Below the pieces are notes generated by a model. The model was given only the letters and a program-made list of their open reading frames with translations, had not been told where the DNA came from and did no database searches. 64,000 nt of DNA from Hyphomicrobium sp. 12-62-95 (lineage in GTDB: Bacteria > Pseudomonadota > Alphaproteobacteria > Rhizobiales > Hyphomicrobiaceae). Shown in pieces: positions 56,967 to 64,000 of the stretch (its first letter is position 1; each line of letters starts with the position of its first letter). The translations under genes and the position numbers were made by a program. The stretch lies in NCBI GenBank assembly GCA_002279935.1, contig NCCZ01000011.1, positions 62,001 to 126,000 of the forward strand. The letters run 5' to 3'.

Positions 56967-59023
56967 TGCCTGATCCTCACCATTCCGACGATATCGCCAT
57001 CGCGGCCGGCCCGTTCTCGGGTCCCGTTTCTGCCCCCGTCATCGTCGCGTCCGTCACACAGGCGACGCCTGTTGCACCGGCAGTCCCCGCCCGAAAGGAT
57101 GCGAGCGACCCCGCGCTTTTGCCGGACGAAGCGCCGCTCCACATGCCGACCCAGGATTTTTCCAAACCGGTCGCCAAAAGTGTGGATGGAGAGCGGCGCG
57201 GATCCTGGGTGCCGCGCGCGGCCGTGGTCGTGGGCGCGCTGTCGCTGACGTTCGCTTTTGCCTACGAGTTGTATGGGGTGTTGTCGTTCGTCACGATGAC
57301 GCCGATCCAGGTCGTGTTTCTTATTTTGTCGACGATCACGTTCGGGTGGATCGCGTTCGGTTCGCTCAGCGCGGCCATGGGCTTTCTGCCGCTGTTTGCT
57401 GGGGACACGACCGATACCCTCGACGTGCCGCCCGCTCATGAACCGCTGAAAACGAAAACCGCGCTTCTGTTTCCCGTCTATCATGAGGAGCCGCACCGGA
57501 TTGCCGGGACGATTGCTGCGATGGCGGAGGATCTCATCCGGCTCGGCAAGGCGCAGCAATTCGATGTGTTCGTGCTCTCGGATACGCGGGGCGCGGACGA
57601 GGGCGAGGCGGAAGAGGCGTGTTATCGCGCGTTGGCGGAACGGCTCGGTGGGATCATCGGCGTCTATTACCGGCGCCGGATCGAAAACACGGCGCGCAAG
57701 GCCGGTAACATCGAGGACTGGGTCGAGCGCTTCGGCGGCGCGTACGATCATTTCATCATTCTGGACGGCGACAGTGTGATGTCGGGCGAGGCGTGTGTGC
57801 GTCTCGCGTTGGCCATGGAGCGGGATCCGCGCGCAGGTCTCATTCAATCGATCCCGCGGCTCACGGGCGGCACGACGCTTTTGCAGCGGCTGCAGCAGTA
57901 TGCGTGCAACGTTTACGGGCCGGCGGTGGCGAGCGGGCTGGCCGCATGGCACCGCGACCAGGGCAACTATTGGGGTCATAACGCGATCATCCGGACGGCG
58001 GCGTTCGCGGGTGCGGCGGGGCTGCCCATTTTGACGGGCCGCAAGCCGTTCGGTGGACCGATCCTCAGCCATGACTTCGTCGAGGCCGCCCTGCTGCAGC
58101 GGGCCGGTTGGGGCGTGCATATGGTGCCCAGCGTCGAGGGCTCATATGAGGGCATGCCGCCGGGACTCGTCGATCTCGTTGTGCGCGACCGGCGGTGGGC
58201 GCAGGGCAATCTGCAGCATCTGGCGCTGATCCCGCGTCGTGGCTTGAGCGCCATGGGTCGCGTTCATCTATCTATGGGTGCGTTCGCCTATCTGGTTTCG
58301 GCGATCTGGGCACTGTCGCTGGCCACCGGGATCGTTCTGGCCCTGCAGAGCCAGCAGCTAATCCCGAGCTACTTCCAGGACAGCAAGACGCTGTTTCCAA
58401 TCTGGCCGATGATCGATCCGGGTGCGGCCATGCGGCTGTTCCTTGGCACGATGGCGGTCGTGTTGCTGCCCAAGGTTTTGGGTCTGGCTTTGGAAGTTAA
58501 ACGGGCGGCGCATGCGGGAGAAATTTTCGGGACCCCCCGCGCGTTGGCGGCGGTGACGGTTGAAACTTTCTTCTCAATGCTTCTCGCGCCGATCCTGATG
58601 GTGACGCAGTCCTCGGCGGTGGTGCAAATTCTGTCGGGCGTGGACAGCGGCTGGAAGGCACAGCGCCGCGATGATGGCAGCGTGCCGTTCCAGTTCGCGA
58701 TGCGGTTTCATGCCTGGCACATGGCTGCGGGTGTGGCGATCGCGGGCATCTGCTGGCTGGTGTCGCCGGGCTTGCTGCTGTGGATGTTGCCGGTGGTGGC
58801 GGGGCTCATTCTCGCCGGGCCGCTCAACTGGTTGACGGGTCAGAAGGCGGGCCCGGCGCTGTCGGCGCTGCTCAGCACGTGGGACGACCGCGATCCGCCC
58901 GCGATCTTGTTGCGGGCGCAGGAGTTGTCGGAAGAGTGGCGGGCGCGGTTTGCGGCATCGGAGAAGGCGCGAAAGATGCCGGCAAACGACACGGGCGCGG
59001 TCACAGTGCCGCGCGCGGCTTAA
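56966..59023 (+). CDS. opgH: Glucan glucosyltransferase OpgH (MdoH)
   Basis: 685 residues. It polymerises UDP-glucose into the beta-1,2-glucan backbone of periplasmic glucans. Two N-terminal helices precede a GT2 domain with DTRGADEGEAEEACYRAL, FIILDGDSVMSGE and the terminal RRWAQGNLQHL motif, then several further helices. ATG at 56966 overlaps the upstream stop (TGATG), so coupling favours this start over 56954. Confidence 0.96.
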   Translation: MPDPHHSDDIAIAAGPFSGPVSAPVIVASVTQATPVAPAVPARKDASDPALLPDEAPLHMPTQDFSKPVAKSVDGERRGSWVPRAAVVVGALSLTFAFAYELYGVLSFVTMTPIQVVFLILSTITFGWIAFGSLSAAMGFLPLFAGDTTDTLDVPPAHEPLKTKTALLFPVYHEEPHRIAGTIAAMAEDLIRLGKAQQFDVFVLSDTRGADEGEAEEACYRALAERLGGIIGVYYRRRIENTARKAGNIEDWVERFGGAYDHFIILDGDSVMSGEACVRLALAMERDPRAGLIQSIPRLTGGTTLLQRLQQYACNVYGPAVASGLAAWHRDQGNYWGHNAIIRTAAFAGAAGLPILTGRKPFGGPILSHDFVEAALLQRAGWGVHMVPSVEGSYEGMPPGLVDLVVRDRRWAQGNLQHLALIPRRGLSAMGRVHLSMGAFAYLVSAIWALSLATGIVLALQSQQLIPSYFQDSKTLFPIWPMIDPGAAMRLFLGTMAVVLLPKVLGLALEVKRAAHAGEIFGTPRALAAVTVETFFSMLLAPILMVTQSSAVVQILSGVDSGWKAQRRDDGSVPFQFAMRFHAWHMAAGVAIAGICWLVSPGLLLWMLPVVAGLILAGPLNWLTGQKAGPALSALLSTWDDRDPPAILLRAQELSEEWRARFAASEKARKMPANDTGAVTVPRAA

Positions 59024-59024
59024 C

Positions 59025-60065
59025 TCAATTGCCTGGGCGGCCCGGCGCGGCGGGTTCGTCGGCGGCTTTGATGCGGCGGAAGATTTCCGGGATCAGGTCG
59101 CGGACACGGATTTCGGGCGCATCGAGGAACGGCAAGGGCCGCGTCATCTTCAGGGCCGCCACGCCAATGCGGGCGGTCAGCGCGCCGTTAAAGGCGCCCT
59201 CGCCGAGGCGGCGGCTCAGGCGACGCAAGAGGTCCTGGCCTAAGAATTGTCCGAGAAGATCGTCCGTCATAGCGACGCCGCCAGTGGCGACGATGTGGCC
59301 AATAACGGAGCGCGCGAGGCCGAGGGTGCCGGTGAGGCCCGGACGTCCGCCGTAGATGGCGGCGAGAGCGCGGAGCATGCGCATGTTTTCCACCGCGACG
59401 AAGAGCATGGCGATCCAGGCCATGGGCGAGATGGCCGTGACGGTCGCGACGCGCTTGGCCGACTTCAGGATCTGGCGGCGGGCCTGCGCATCAAGCGGGG
59501 CCATGACTTCGCGGTCGGCGAGCCGCAAAAGGTCGCCCGGATCGCGGCCGTCGCTAGCGTGTTCGGCGAGGCGGGCGAGACCCCAGCGGCAGTCTGGACG
59601 GTGGCGCAGCAAGCGCTGGAGGGCAGAGACGGCGCCTTGCTCGGCCTTGACGTCTTTGCGGGCGAGCGCAGTGGCAACGGCCTCGTTGAGGGATTGAAGG
59701 CGTTGCAAACGGAAGAGACCGAAGATTTCGCGCAGCAAGATGACGACGGCTGCGACGACTGCCGTGATGCCGAAGCTCATAGCGAGCCAGCCGACCCAAT
59801 CGTCGCGCGCAAAGGCCGCGGTGACGAAGCGGCTGAAGGCGAGGCCGGCCGAGAGCGCAGCCAATCCGGCGAGCGCGGAGAACAGGATCGCGCCCCATCG
59901 GATGCCGGATTGCCATTCCTCAGGCGTGGGGCGGACACGAATCTCGCCGGGGACTGCGCGGTCTTTCATGTCGGCGCGGGCGGTGGCCGACGCTTCGATG
60001 GTGGCCTCGTTAATCTCGAAGACCTCGGGGCCGCGCGGGGGTGGCTTTGGCGTGTCGGTGGTCAT
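59025..60065 (-). CDS. ycjF: YcjF/UPF0283 membrane protein
   Basis: 346 residues of the DUF697 group. Two membrane helices in the N-terminal half (WGAILFSALAGLAALSAGLAFSRFV and LAMSFGITAVVAAVVILL) precede a conserved C-terminal domain with GLARLAEHASDGRDPGDLLRLADREVM and VIGHIVATGGVAMTDDLLGQFLGQDLLRRLSRRLGEG. YcjF and YcjX are co-encoded in many proteobacteria and function is unknown. The start lies at the end of a 20-bp tandem repeat with three mini-ORFs. Confidence 0.92.
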   Translation of the reverse strand: MTTDTPKPPPRGPEVFEINEATIEASATARADMKDRAVPGEIRVRPTPEEWQSGIRWGAILFSALAGLAALSAGLAFSRFVTAAFARDDWVGWLAMSFGITAVVAAVVILLREIFGLFRLQRLQSLNEAVATALARKDVKAEQGAVSALQRLLRHRPDCRWGLARLAEHASDGRDPGDLLRLADREVMAPLDAQARRQILKSAKRVATVTAISPMAWIAMLFVAVENMRMLRALAAIYGGRPGLTGTLGLARSVIGHIVATGGVAMTDDLLGQFLGQDLLRRLSRRLGEGAFNGALTARIGVAALKMTRPLPFLDAPEIRVRDLIPEIFRRIKAADEPAAPGRPGN

Positions 60066-60120
60066 GTTTGAATCGCAGTGGTCATGTTTGAATCGCAGTG
60101 GTCATGTTTGAATCGAAGTG
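60061..60120. repeat. Three 20-bp tandem repeats over the ycjF start
   Basis: The 20-bp unit GTCATGTTTGAATCGCAGTG is present three times (60061-60080, 60081-60100, 60101-60120), the third with one change. It covers the ycjF start codon. On the minus strand each unit contains ATGACCACT, so the region gives several nested starts. Confidence 0.92.
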
Positions 60121-60125
60121 GTCAT
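60062..60125 (-). other. Ladder of three overlapping 7-codon mini-ORFs before ycjF
   Basis: From left to right in the reading direction, ATG at 60125, 60105 and 60085 each start a peptide MTTSIQT or MTTAIQT whose TGA overlaps the next ATG as ATGA. The last TGA overlaps the real ycjF ATG at 60065. The stop of the intact ycjX frame (60122-60124) also overlaps the first ATG. No ribosome-binding site lies inside the units, so translation would depend on re-initiation. They arose by tandem duplication. Confidence 0.7.
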
Positions 60126-61523
60126 GGCAGCCAATCCCCAATGAGGTAATCGAGCGCGCGATCGAGGCGGATGTGCGGTGTGGGTGCTGGTTCGTGGGAG
60201 CCGATGGGGGTCGCGAGGCGCGGCGGGCGGAAGCGGACGAAGGTGGCAGCGGTGCCCGACATTGTTTGCCCGGGGCGGGCGAGCGCGTCTTGCGGGTCGG
60301 CCGGCAGATCGAGCGACGACTTCACCCGGCATGGGGATGCCGGCGATGCAGGGCAGTGTTTCCGTGCCGCGTTTCACTTCGGCTTCTCGGGTCGCGCGCA
60401 GGGCAGCGAGCGCCATGACGCGCACATCGCCGCCGGCCGATGTCACGCGGCTGGCGGCACGTTCGGTGAGCGCCATCAGGATTGCCTCGAGACGGTCGTG
60501 ACTGGCGCGGCTGACGTGATCGGCCTTTGTGGCGGCAAACAGGACGCGGTCGATGCGGCGGGTGTAGAGGTTCGACAGCCAGCTGTTGGTGCCGGGGCGG
60601 AAGGCTGCGAGCACGCCGGTGAGTGCTTCTTCCAGATCGGTGACGCTGTCCGGGCCGCGCGACAGGGCGCCTAGAACATCGACGAGCACCACTTGCCGGT
60701 CGAGTTTCAGGAAGTGATTGCGGAAGAAGGGCTTCACAACCTCGCGCTTGTAGCTCTCGAAGCGCTTTTCCAGGAGCCGATGGAGGGGCGTGTTGGCTAC
60801 CGCGAGCGGGAAGAATGTGAGCAGCGGCGAGCCGGCGAGGTCACCTGGCATGAGGAACCGGCCGGGCGTCAATGCGCCGACGCCGTGTTCGGAGGCTTTG
60901 GCGGCAGCGAGGTAGGCGGTGAATTTACGCGCGCCTTCGATGGCTGACAGTTCGGTATCGGGTTGAGCGGCTGCGTTACTGGCGAAGGCGCGCCACTCGG
61001 CGGAGAGGCTCGCGCGATGATTGGCTTCGGACTTGCGCAGCGCATCGGCAGACCAGGTCGTGTAGCTCTGATCAAGGAGCGCCAGATCAATCAGCCATTC
61101 GCCGGGGTAGTCGACGATATCGATGTGGAGGCGGTCGAGGCCCAGCGTGCGGCGGACGATGTCGCGCGGGCGGAAGGCCAGCGAGAGGCGCAGTTCGGAA
61201 ATCCGGCGCGTGCTGTCTGGCCAGACGGGGGGATCGGCAGCGAGGCTCGCCAGATGGGCCTCATAGTCGAAGCGCGGGATGGCGTCGTCGGGCTGCGGCT
61301 CCAGGATGCAGTCGCGCACGCGGCCTTCGGCCTCGGGCGTGAAGAACGGCAGGCGGCCGCCGATCATTAAGTTGCGCACCAGGGCGGTGATGAATACGGT
61401 CTTGCCGGCCCGCGACAGGCCGGTGACGCCGAGGCGGACGGTGGGGGTGAAAGCTTCTTTGAGGCTTTGTCCGGCCGTGCGCAACTGCGAGCGGCTCAGA
61501 ATCTCGAATGTGGGGCGGCTCAA
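60122..61523 (-). pseudogene. ycjX: YcjX family GTPase-like protein, frame broken near 60315
   Basis: DUF463/YcjX: the N-terminus has a P-loop (GVTGLSRAGKTVFITALV), then DIVDYPGEWLIDLALLDQSY, FLMPGDLAGSPLLTFFPL and DRVLFAATKADHV. After LPCIAGIPMPGE the frame jumps: conserved residues that normally follow are missing and the true C-terminus (LDLPADPQDALARPGQ ... FVRFRPPRLA ... PHIRLDRALDYLIGDWLP) resumes in another frame. About 40-45 nt seem lost. As sequenced the protein would end with an unrelated tail. Either a real lesion or an assembly error; compare metH. Confidence 0.82.
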
Positions 61524-61601
61524 GGGAACGTCTCCGGGTTCCCCTACCTAGGCGCTCAGGCGGCCGGCTGCAAGATTGGCGTGCGTGGCCTAACGGTCAG
61601 C

Positions 61602-61700
61602 CTAGCTTATGACCACATGATGGAAGACGACGAAAATACCGGCACCGATGACGATCAGACCCATCAGCAGGATCGCGCCCGAACGAAGAAACTCGCCCAT
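61602..61700 (-). CDS. 32-residue small membrane protein
   Basis: A short frame starting MGEFLRSGAILLMGLI with a single hydrophobic helix (AILLMGLIVIGAGIFVVF) and a short histidine-containing tail. A GGGAGATGAAG sequence precedes the start at 61700. It stands between ycjX and a membrane-protein gene on the same strand, a common place for small bitopic proteins. Function unknown. Confidence 0.6.
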   Translation of the reverse strand: MGEFLRSGAILLMGLIVIGAGIFVVFHHVVIS

Positions 61701-61819
61701 GACACTTCATCTCCCGGAACCTTGATTGGCTCCATGGGAATGAAAGTAACCTCGCGGAGGTGAATAGGGACTGAAGCCAGAATTCATCTGGCATTCATGG
61801 CGCTCACCGAGGACCGCAT

Positions 61820-62560
61820 CTAGGGCGCGGCTGGTGGCGTGGGTGCGGGCCATGGCTGTGCCGGGGGTGTTTCGCTTTCAGCCTGGGAGGCGGATGTGGC
61901 CGGCTTCCAGTCCTTGTTGAACATGGCGATCGTGCCGCGGCGGAAGGAGAGATGCTGGAAGGAGATGAAGGGCAGTTTCATCTCGAAGGAAAGGGGCGAC
62001 GGCGTGCGCGCGGGGAGAAAATCGAGGATGCTCGCACGCTGGGGTTCGGGCGTGATGAGTTTGAGTGTGAAGCGGTAGTCGCCCTTGTCGTCGACGAGGA
62101 AGGGCAGCGGGTTTTCCATTGGATAGAAGCGGATGGTTTCGGTGAAGGTGCCGTTGCCGGGAATGGAGATAGGCGCGAACGAGCGGTTGATGATCTCGTC
62201 GGTGCGCGGGTGTTCGCCAACAAAGGCGCTGTGGAAGCGGGCGATCTTGCGATCAGCGCCATCGCGCAGGTTTTCGGCGACGAGTTCCATGTTGAGGACG
62301 GTGCCCGATTTGGCGCCGTCGTTGGTGATGGTGACGGGCACATTGAACACGTCGTTGTCGCCATCGCGGGCGTAGTGGATCATCGGCGGGACATAGATGG
62401 CGAGGTCGGCGCCTTTGAGCGAGGACTCGTAAAAGGAGAAGCCCGAAAAGATGAGCGCGACGGCGGAGAGCGCGGTGGCGAGGCGGCCTCCGTGGCTGAC
62501 CTGCTCGACGGCGTGGCGGGTGCCGACGTCGTCGAGGCCTGTATTGGGCATGCGTGTCAT
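61820..62560 (-). CDS. Hypothetical membrane-anchored protein
   Basis: 246 residues. One membrane helix near the N-terminus (LATALSAVALIFSGFSFY) is followed by a beta-rich domain (ADLAIYVPPMIHYARD, FNVPVTITNDGAKSGTVLNMELV), the look of a periplasmic immunoglobulin-like fold, and a proline-rich tail. GGGGGA before ATG 62560 fixes the start. The family is not recognised. Confidence 0.68.
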   Translation of the reverse strand: MTRMPNTGLDDVGTRHAVEQVSHGGRLATALSAVALIFSGFSFYESSLKGADLAIYVPPMIHYARDGDNDVFNVPVTITNDGAKSGTVLNMELVAENLRDGADRKIARFHSAFVGEHPRTDEIINRSFAPISIPGNGTFTETIRFYPMENPLPFLVDDKGDYRFTLKLITPEPQRASILDFLPARTPSPLSFEMKLPFISFQHLSFRRGTIAMFNKDWKPATSASQAESETPPAQPWPAPTPPAAP

Positions 62561-62639
62561 CTGAAATCCCCCGGCCCTGCCATTGTGCGATCTGCACAAA
62601 CCGTATCAGCTTTGCGGCAAAGCTTGGGCTGGGGACTGA

Positions 62640-63677
62640 TTAACTATCCGGTGTCCAGAGAACCTGATCGATATGTGTCGCCCCTGCCGCCAGCATCACG
62701 AGGCGGTCGAAGCCCAGCGCGCAGCCCGACGCGGGTGGCATGTGGGCGAGGGCTGCGAGGAAATCCTCATCGATGGGATAACGCTCGCCATAGATCCGTT
62801 CCTTGAGCGCCATCTGGGCTTCGAGGTTGGCACGTTGGAGAACGGGGTCGGTCAGCTCGCCGAAGCCGTTGGCGAGTTCGACGCCGCAGCAATAGAGCTC
62901 GAAGCGTTCAGCGACGCGTAGGTCGTTCGGGGCCGGGCGGGCGAGGGCTGCTTCGACGGCTGGGTATTCGCACAGCAATTGGGGTTGGCCGAAGCCGAGC
63001 TTGGGTTCGATGCTGGCTGCGAGCACGCGGGCAAAGAGATCGGACCAACTGTCGTCGTCGCGGACCGTGATGCCTTGCGCGCGCACCTGTTCGGCGAGCG
63101 CGTCGCGGTCGGGCGTGCCATCGGTGATGGTGCGCAGGAGATCGACGCCGGCGTGGCGTTGGAAGGCTTGCGCGACGGTGAGACGGTCGGCGGCGCCTTG
63201 GGGAACGGCGACGGCGCCGCGCCAGGAGATGAGGCGTTGGCCTGTCGTGGCGCAGGCCAGACGCAGGAGATCGGCAGCGTCGTCCATCACATGCTCGTAG
63301 GGTGCGCCGGTTCGATACCATTCCAGCATCGTGAATTCGGTGGCGTGCAGGGGGCCGTGCTCGCGATTGCGGAAGCAGGGGGTGAAGGCGAAAATTTTCT
63401 CCTCGCCGGCCGCTAGTAGCTTTTTCATCGCGAACTCGGGGGATGTGTGGAGGTAGCGGCGGCGGCGTGAGAGGTCGGGGCCGACGATGTCGGTCGAGAG
63501 AGCGTGCAGGTGGGCCTCGTTGCCCGGGGACATCTGGAGGCAGGCGGGCTCGACCTCGGTGAAGCCTTGGGCCGTGAACCAGTTGCGGAACGCGGCCTTG
63601 ATCCGACCGCGCGCGGTAAGGAAGGGGCGGCGATCCGCGTGCCGGTCCGGCATCCACCAGGGGGAAATTCTGCTCAT
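62640..63677 (-). CDS. epmA: EF-P lysine ligase EpmA
   Basis: 345 residues, class II lysyl-tRNA-synthetase-like without an anticodon domain. Motif 2 is in FTPCFRNREHGPLHATEFTMLEWYRTG, motif 3 in GCALGFDRLVMLAAGA. It attaches (R)-beta-lysine or lysine to EF-P, which helps ribosomes over polyproline stretches. It is divergent from efp with about 180 bp between. No epmB is in the window. Confidence 0.96.
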   Translation of the reverse strand: MSRISPWWMPDRHADRRPFLTARGRIKAAFRNWFTAQGFTEVEPACLQMSPGNEAHLHALSTDIVGPDLSRRRRYLHTSPEFAMKKLLAAGEEKIFAFTPCFRNREHGPLHATEFTMLEWYRTGAPYEHVMDDAADLLRLACATTGQRLISWRGAVAVPQGAADRLTVAQAFQRHAGVDLLRTITDGTPDRDALAEQVRAQGITVRDDDSWSDLFARVLAASIEPKLGFGQPQLLCEYPAVEAALARPAPNDLRVAERFELYCCGVELANGFGELTDPVLQRANLEAQMALKERIYGERYPIDEDFLAALAHMPPASGCALGFDRLVMLAAGATHIDQVLWTPDS

Positions 63678-63854
63678 GTTTTCCGGGACTTCCGCGGCTT
63701 GATGCGGGGAACTACCACCGCACTTGGCCTTTTCCTAGCGAATAGAGTATGAGAGGCGCTCTGATCCCCCGCCGCCCTGCCCTTTCGAGGCTTTTGGCAC
63801 AGACGCGCTCTCACCTGAGCGCGTTCGACGGGGCGGCATTGATGGAGACCACTC

Positions 63855-64000
63855 GTGGGCAAGGTTATCGCAAGCTCGGTGCGCAAGGGCAACGTGCTCG
63901 ATCTGGACGGCAGGCTCGCCGTCGTGATGCACGCCGAAAACATTCACCCCGGCAAGGGCACGCCGGTGACGCATCTCGAACTGCGCCGCATCGCGGACGG
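63855..64000 (+). CDS. efp: Elongation factor P, N-terminal fragment
   Basis: 49 residues before the window ends. [20 protein letters not shown] and [18 protein letters not shown] are EF-P signatures. Lys34, the residue modified by EpmA, is in HPGKGTP. The GTG start at 63855 has GGAG seven bases upstream. EF-P resolves polyproline stalls on ribosomes. It is divergent from epmA. Confidence 0.95.
   Translation, partial: MGKVIASSVRKGNVLDLDGRLAVVMHAENIHPGKGTPVTHLELRRIAD

Overview
The window is high-GC chromosomal DNA from an alphaproteobacterium, most likely Hyphomicrobiales. The gene content and layout fit: an eno/ftsB/E1-alpha-like order, a complete local queuosine set, DUF3126, a bacterial transglutaminase-like cysteine peptidase, a Hyphomicrobiales-type porin, osmoregulated periplasmic glucan genes, PilZ proteins and an EF-P/EpmA pair. 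A homologue of formaldehyde-activating enzyme points towards a methylotroph or a relative of one. This placement rests on gene content; no rRNA is present to confirm it.

Layout. 0-8 kb: the tail of a copper P-type ATPase, rmlA, a TauE/SafE permease, a ModE-like regulator, an ornithine/lysine decarboxylase, a COQ10/START protein, small lipoproteins, and a shortened pyruvate-dehydrogenase E1-alpha-like protein. 8-16 kb: ftsB, a universal stress protein, eno, then queuosine genes queC, the YhhQ transporter, queE, queD and queF, interrupted by an operon of two related membrane proteins with a repeated domain. 16-21 kb: small exported, DMT-transporter, DCC and PilZ proteins, then a periplasmic thioredoxin/CcdA pair followed by the Fae homologue. 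21.8-23.3 kb: a dense array of about 13 palindromic repeats around a GIY-YIG nuclease gene, bounded by about 148-bp direct repeats. 23-35 kb: housekeeping genes (thrS, yidD, an IscU-like scaffold, hisI, patatin, CBS, rhomboid, PAS, PilZ, transglutaminase, gamma carbonic anhydrase, cysE). 35-46 kb: enoyl-CoA hydratase, deacetylase, GNAT, then a methionine operon (ArsR-methyltransferase, metF, split metH) with a VapBC toxin-antitoxin inside it. 46-64 kb: MlaC-like protein, ettA, CPBP and YpfJ proteases, a cysteine-peptidase-like protein, a porin, opgG/D-opgH, ycjX-ycjF, epmA and the start of efp.

How genes work together. The que genes would turn GTP-derived dihydroneopterin triphosphate into preQ1, and the YhhQ transporter would import precursors. 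ArsR-methyltransferase, metF and metH form the methionine/folate cycle, under a palindromic operator. OpgG/D and OpgH make periplasmic glucans. EpmA modifies Lys34 of the divergently encoded EF-P. Thioredoxin plus CcdA carry reducing power across the inner membrane.

Several conserved genes look altered. The metH cobalamin domain and the ycjX C-terminus each carry an out-of-frame internal deletion of roughly 40-45 nt. QueD lacks its usual catalytic cysteine, the Fae homologue lacks the usual histidine, and the E1-alpha-like protein lacks the thiamine-diphosphate motif. The ycjF start region has been tandemly copied into a ladder of 7-codon mini-ORFs. The best candidates for something undescribed are the GIY-YIG/palindromic-repeat island, the repeated-domain membrane-protein operon, and the mini-ORF ladder.
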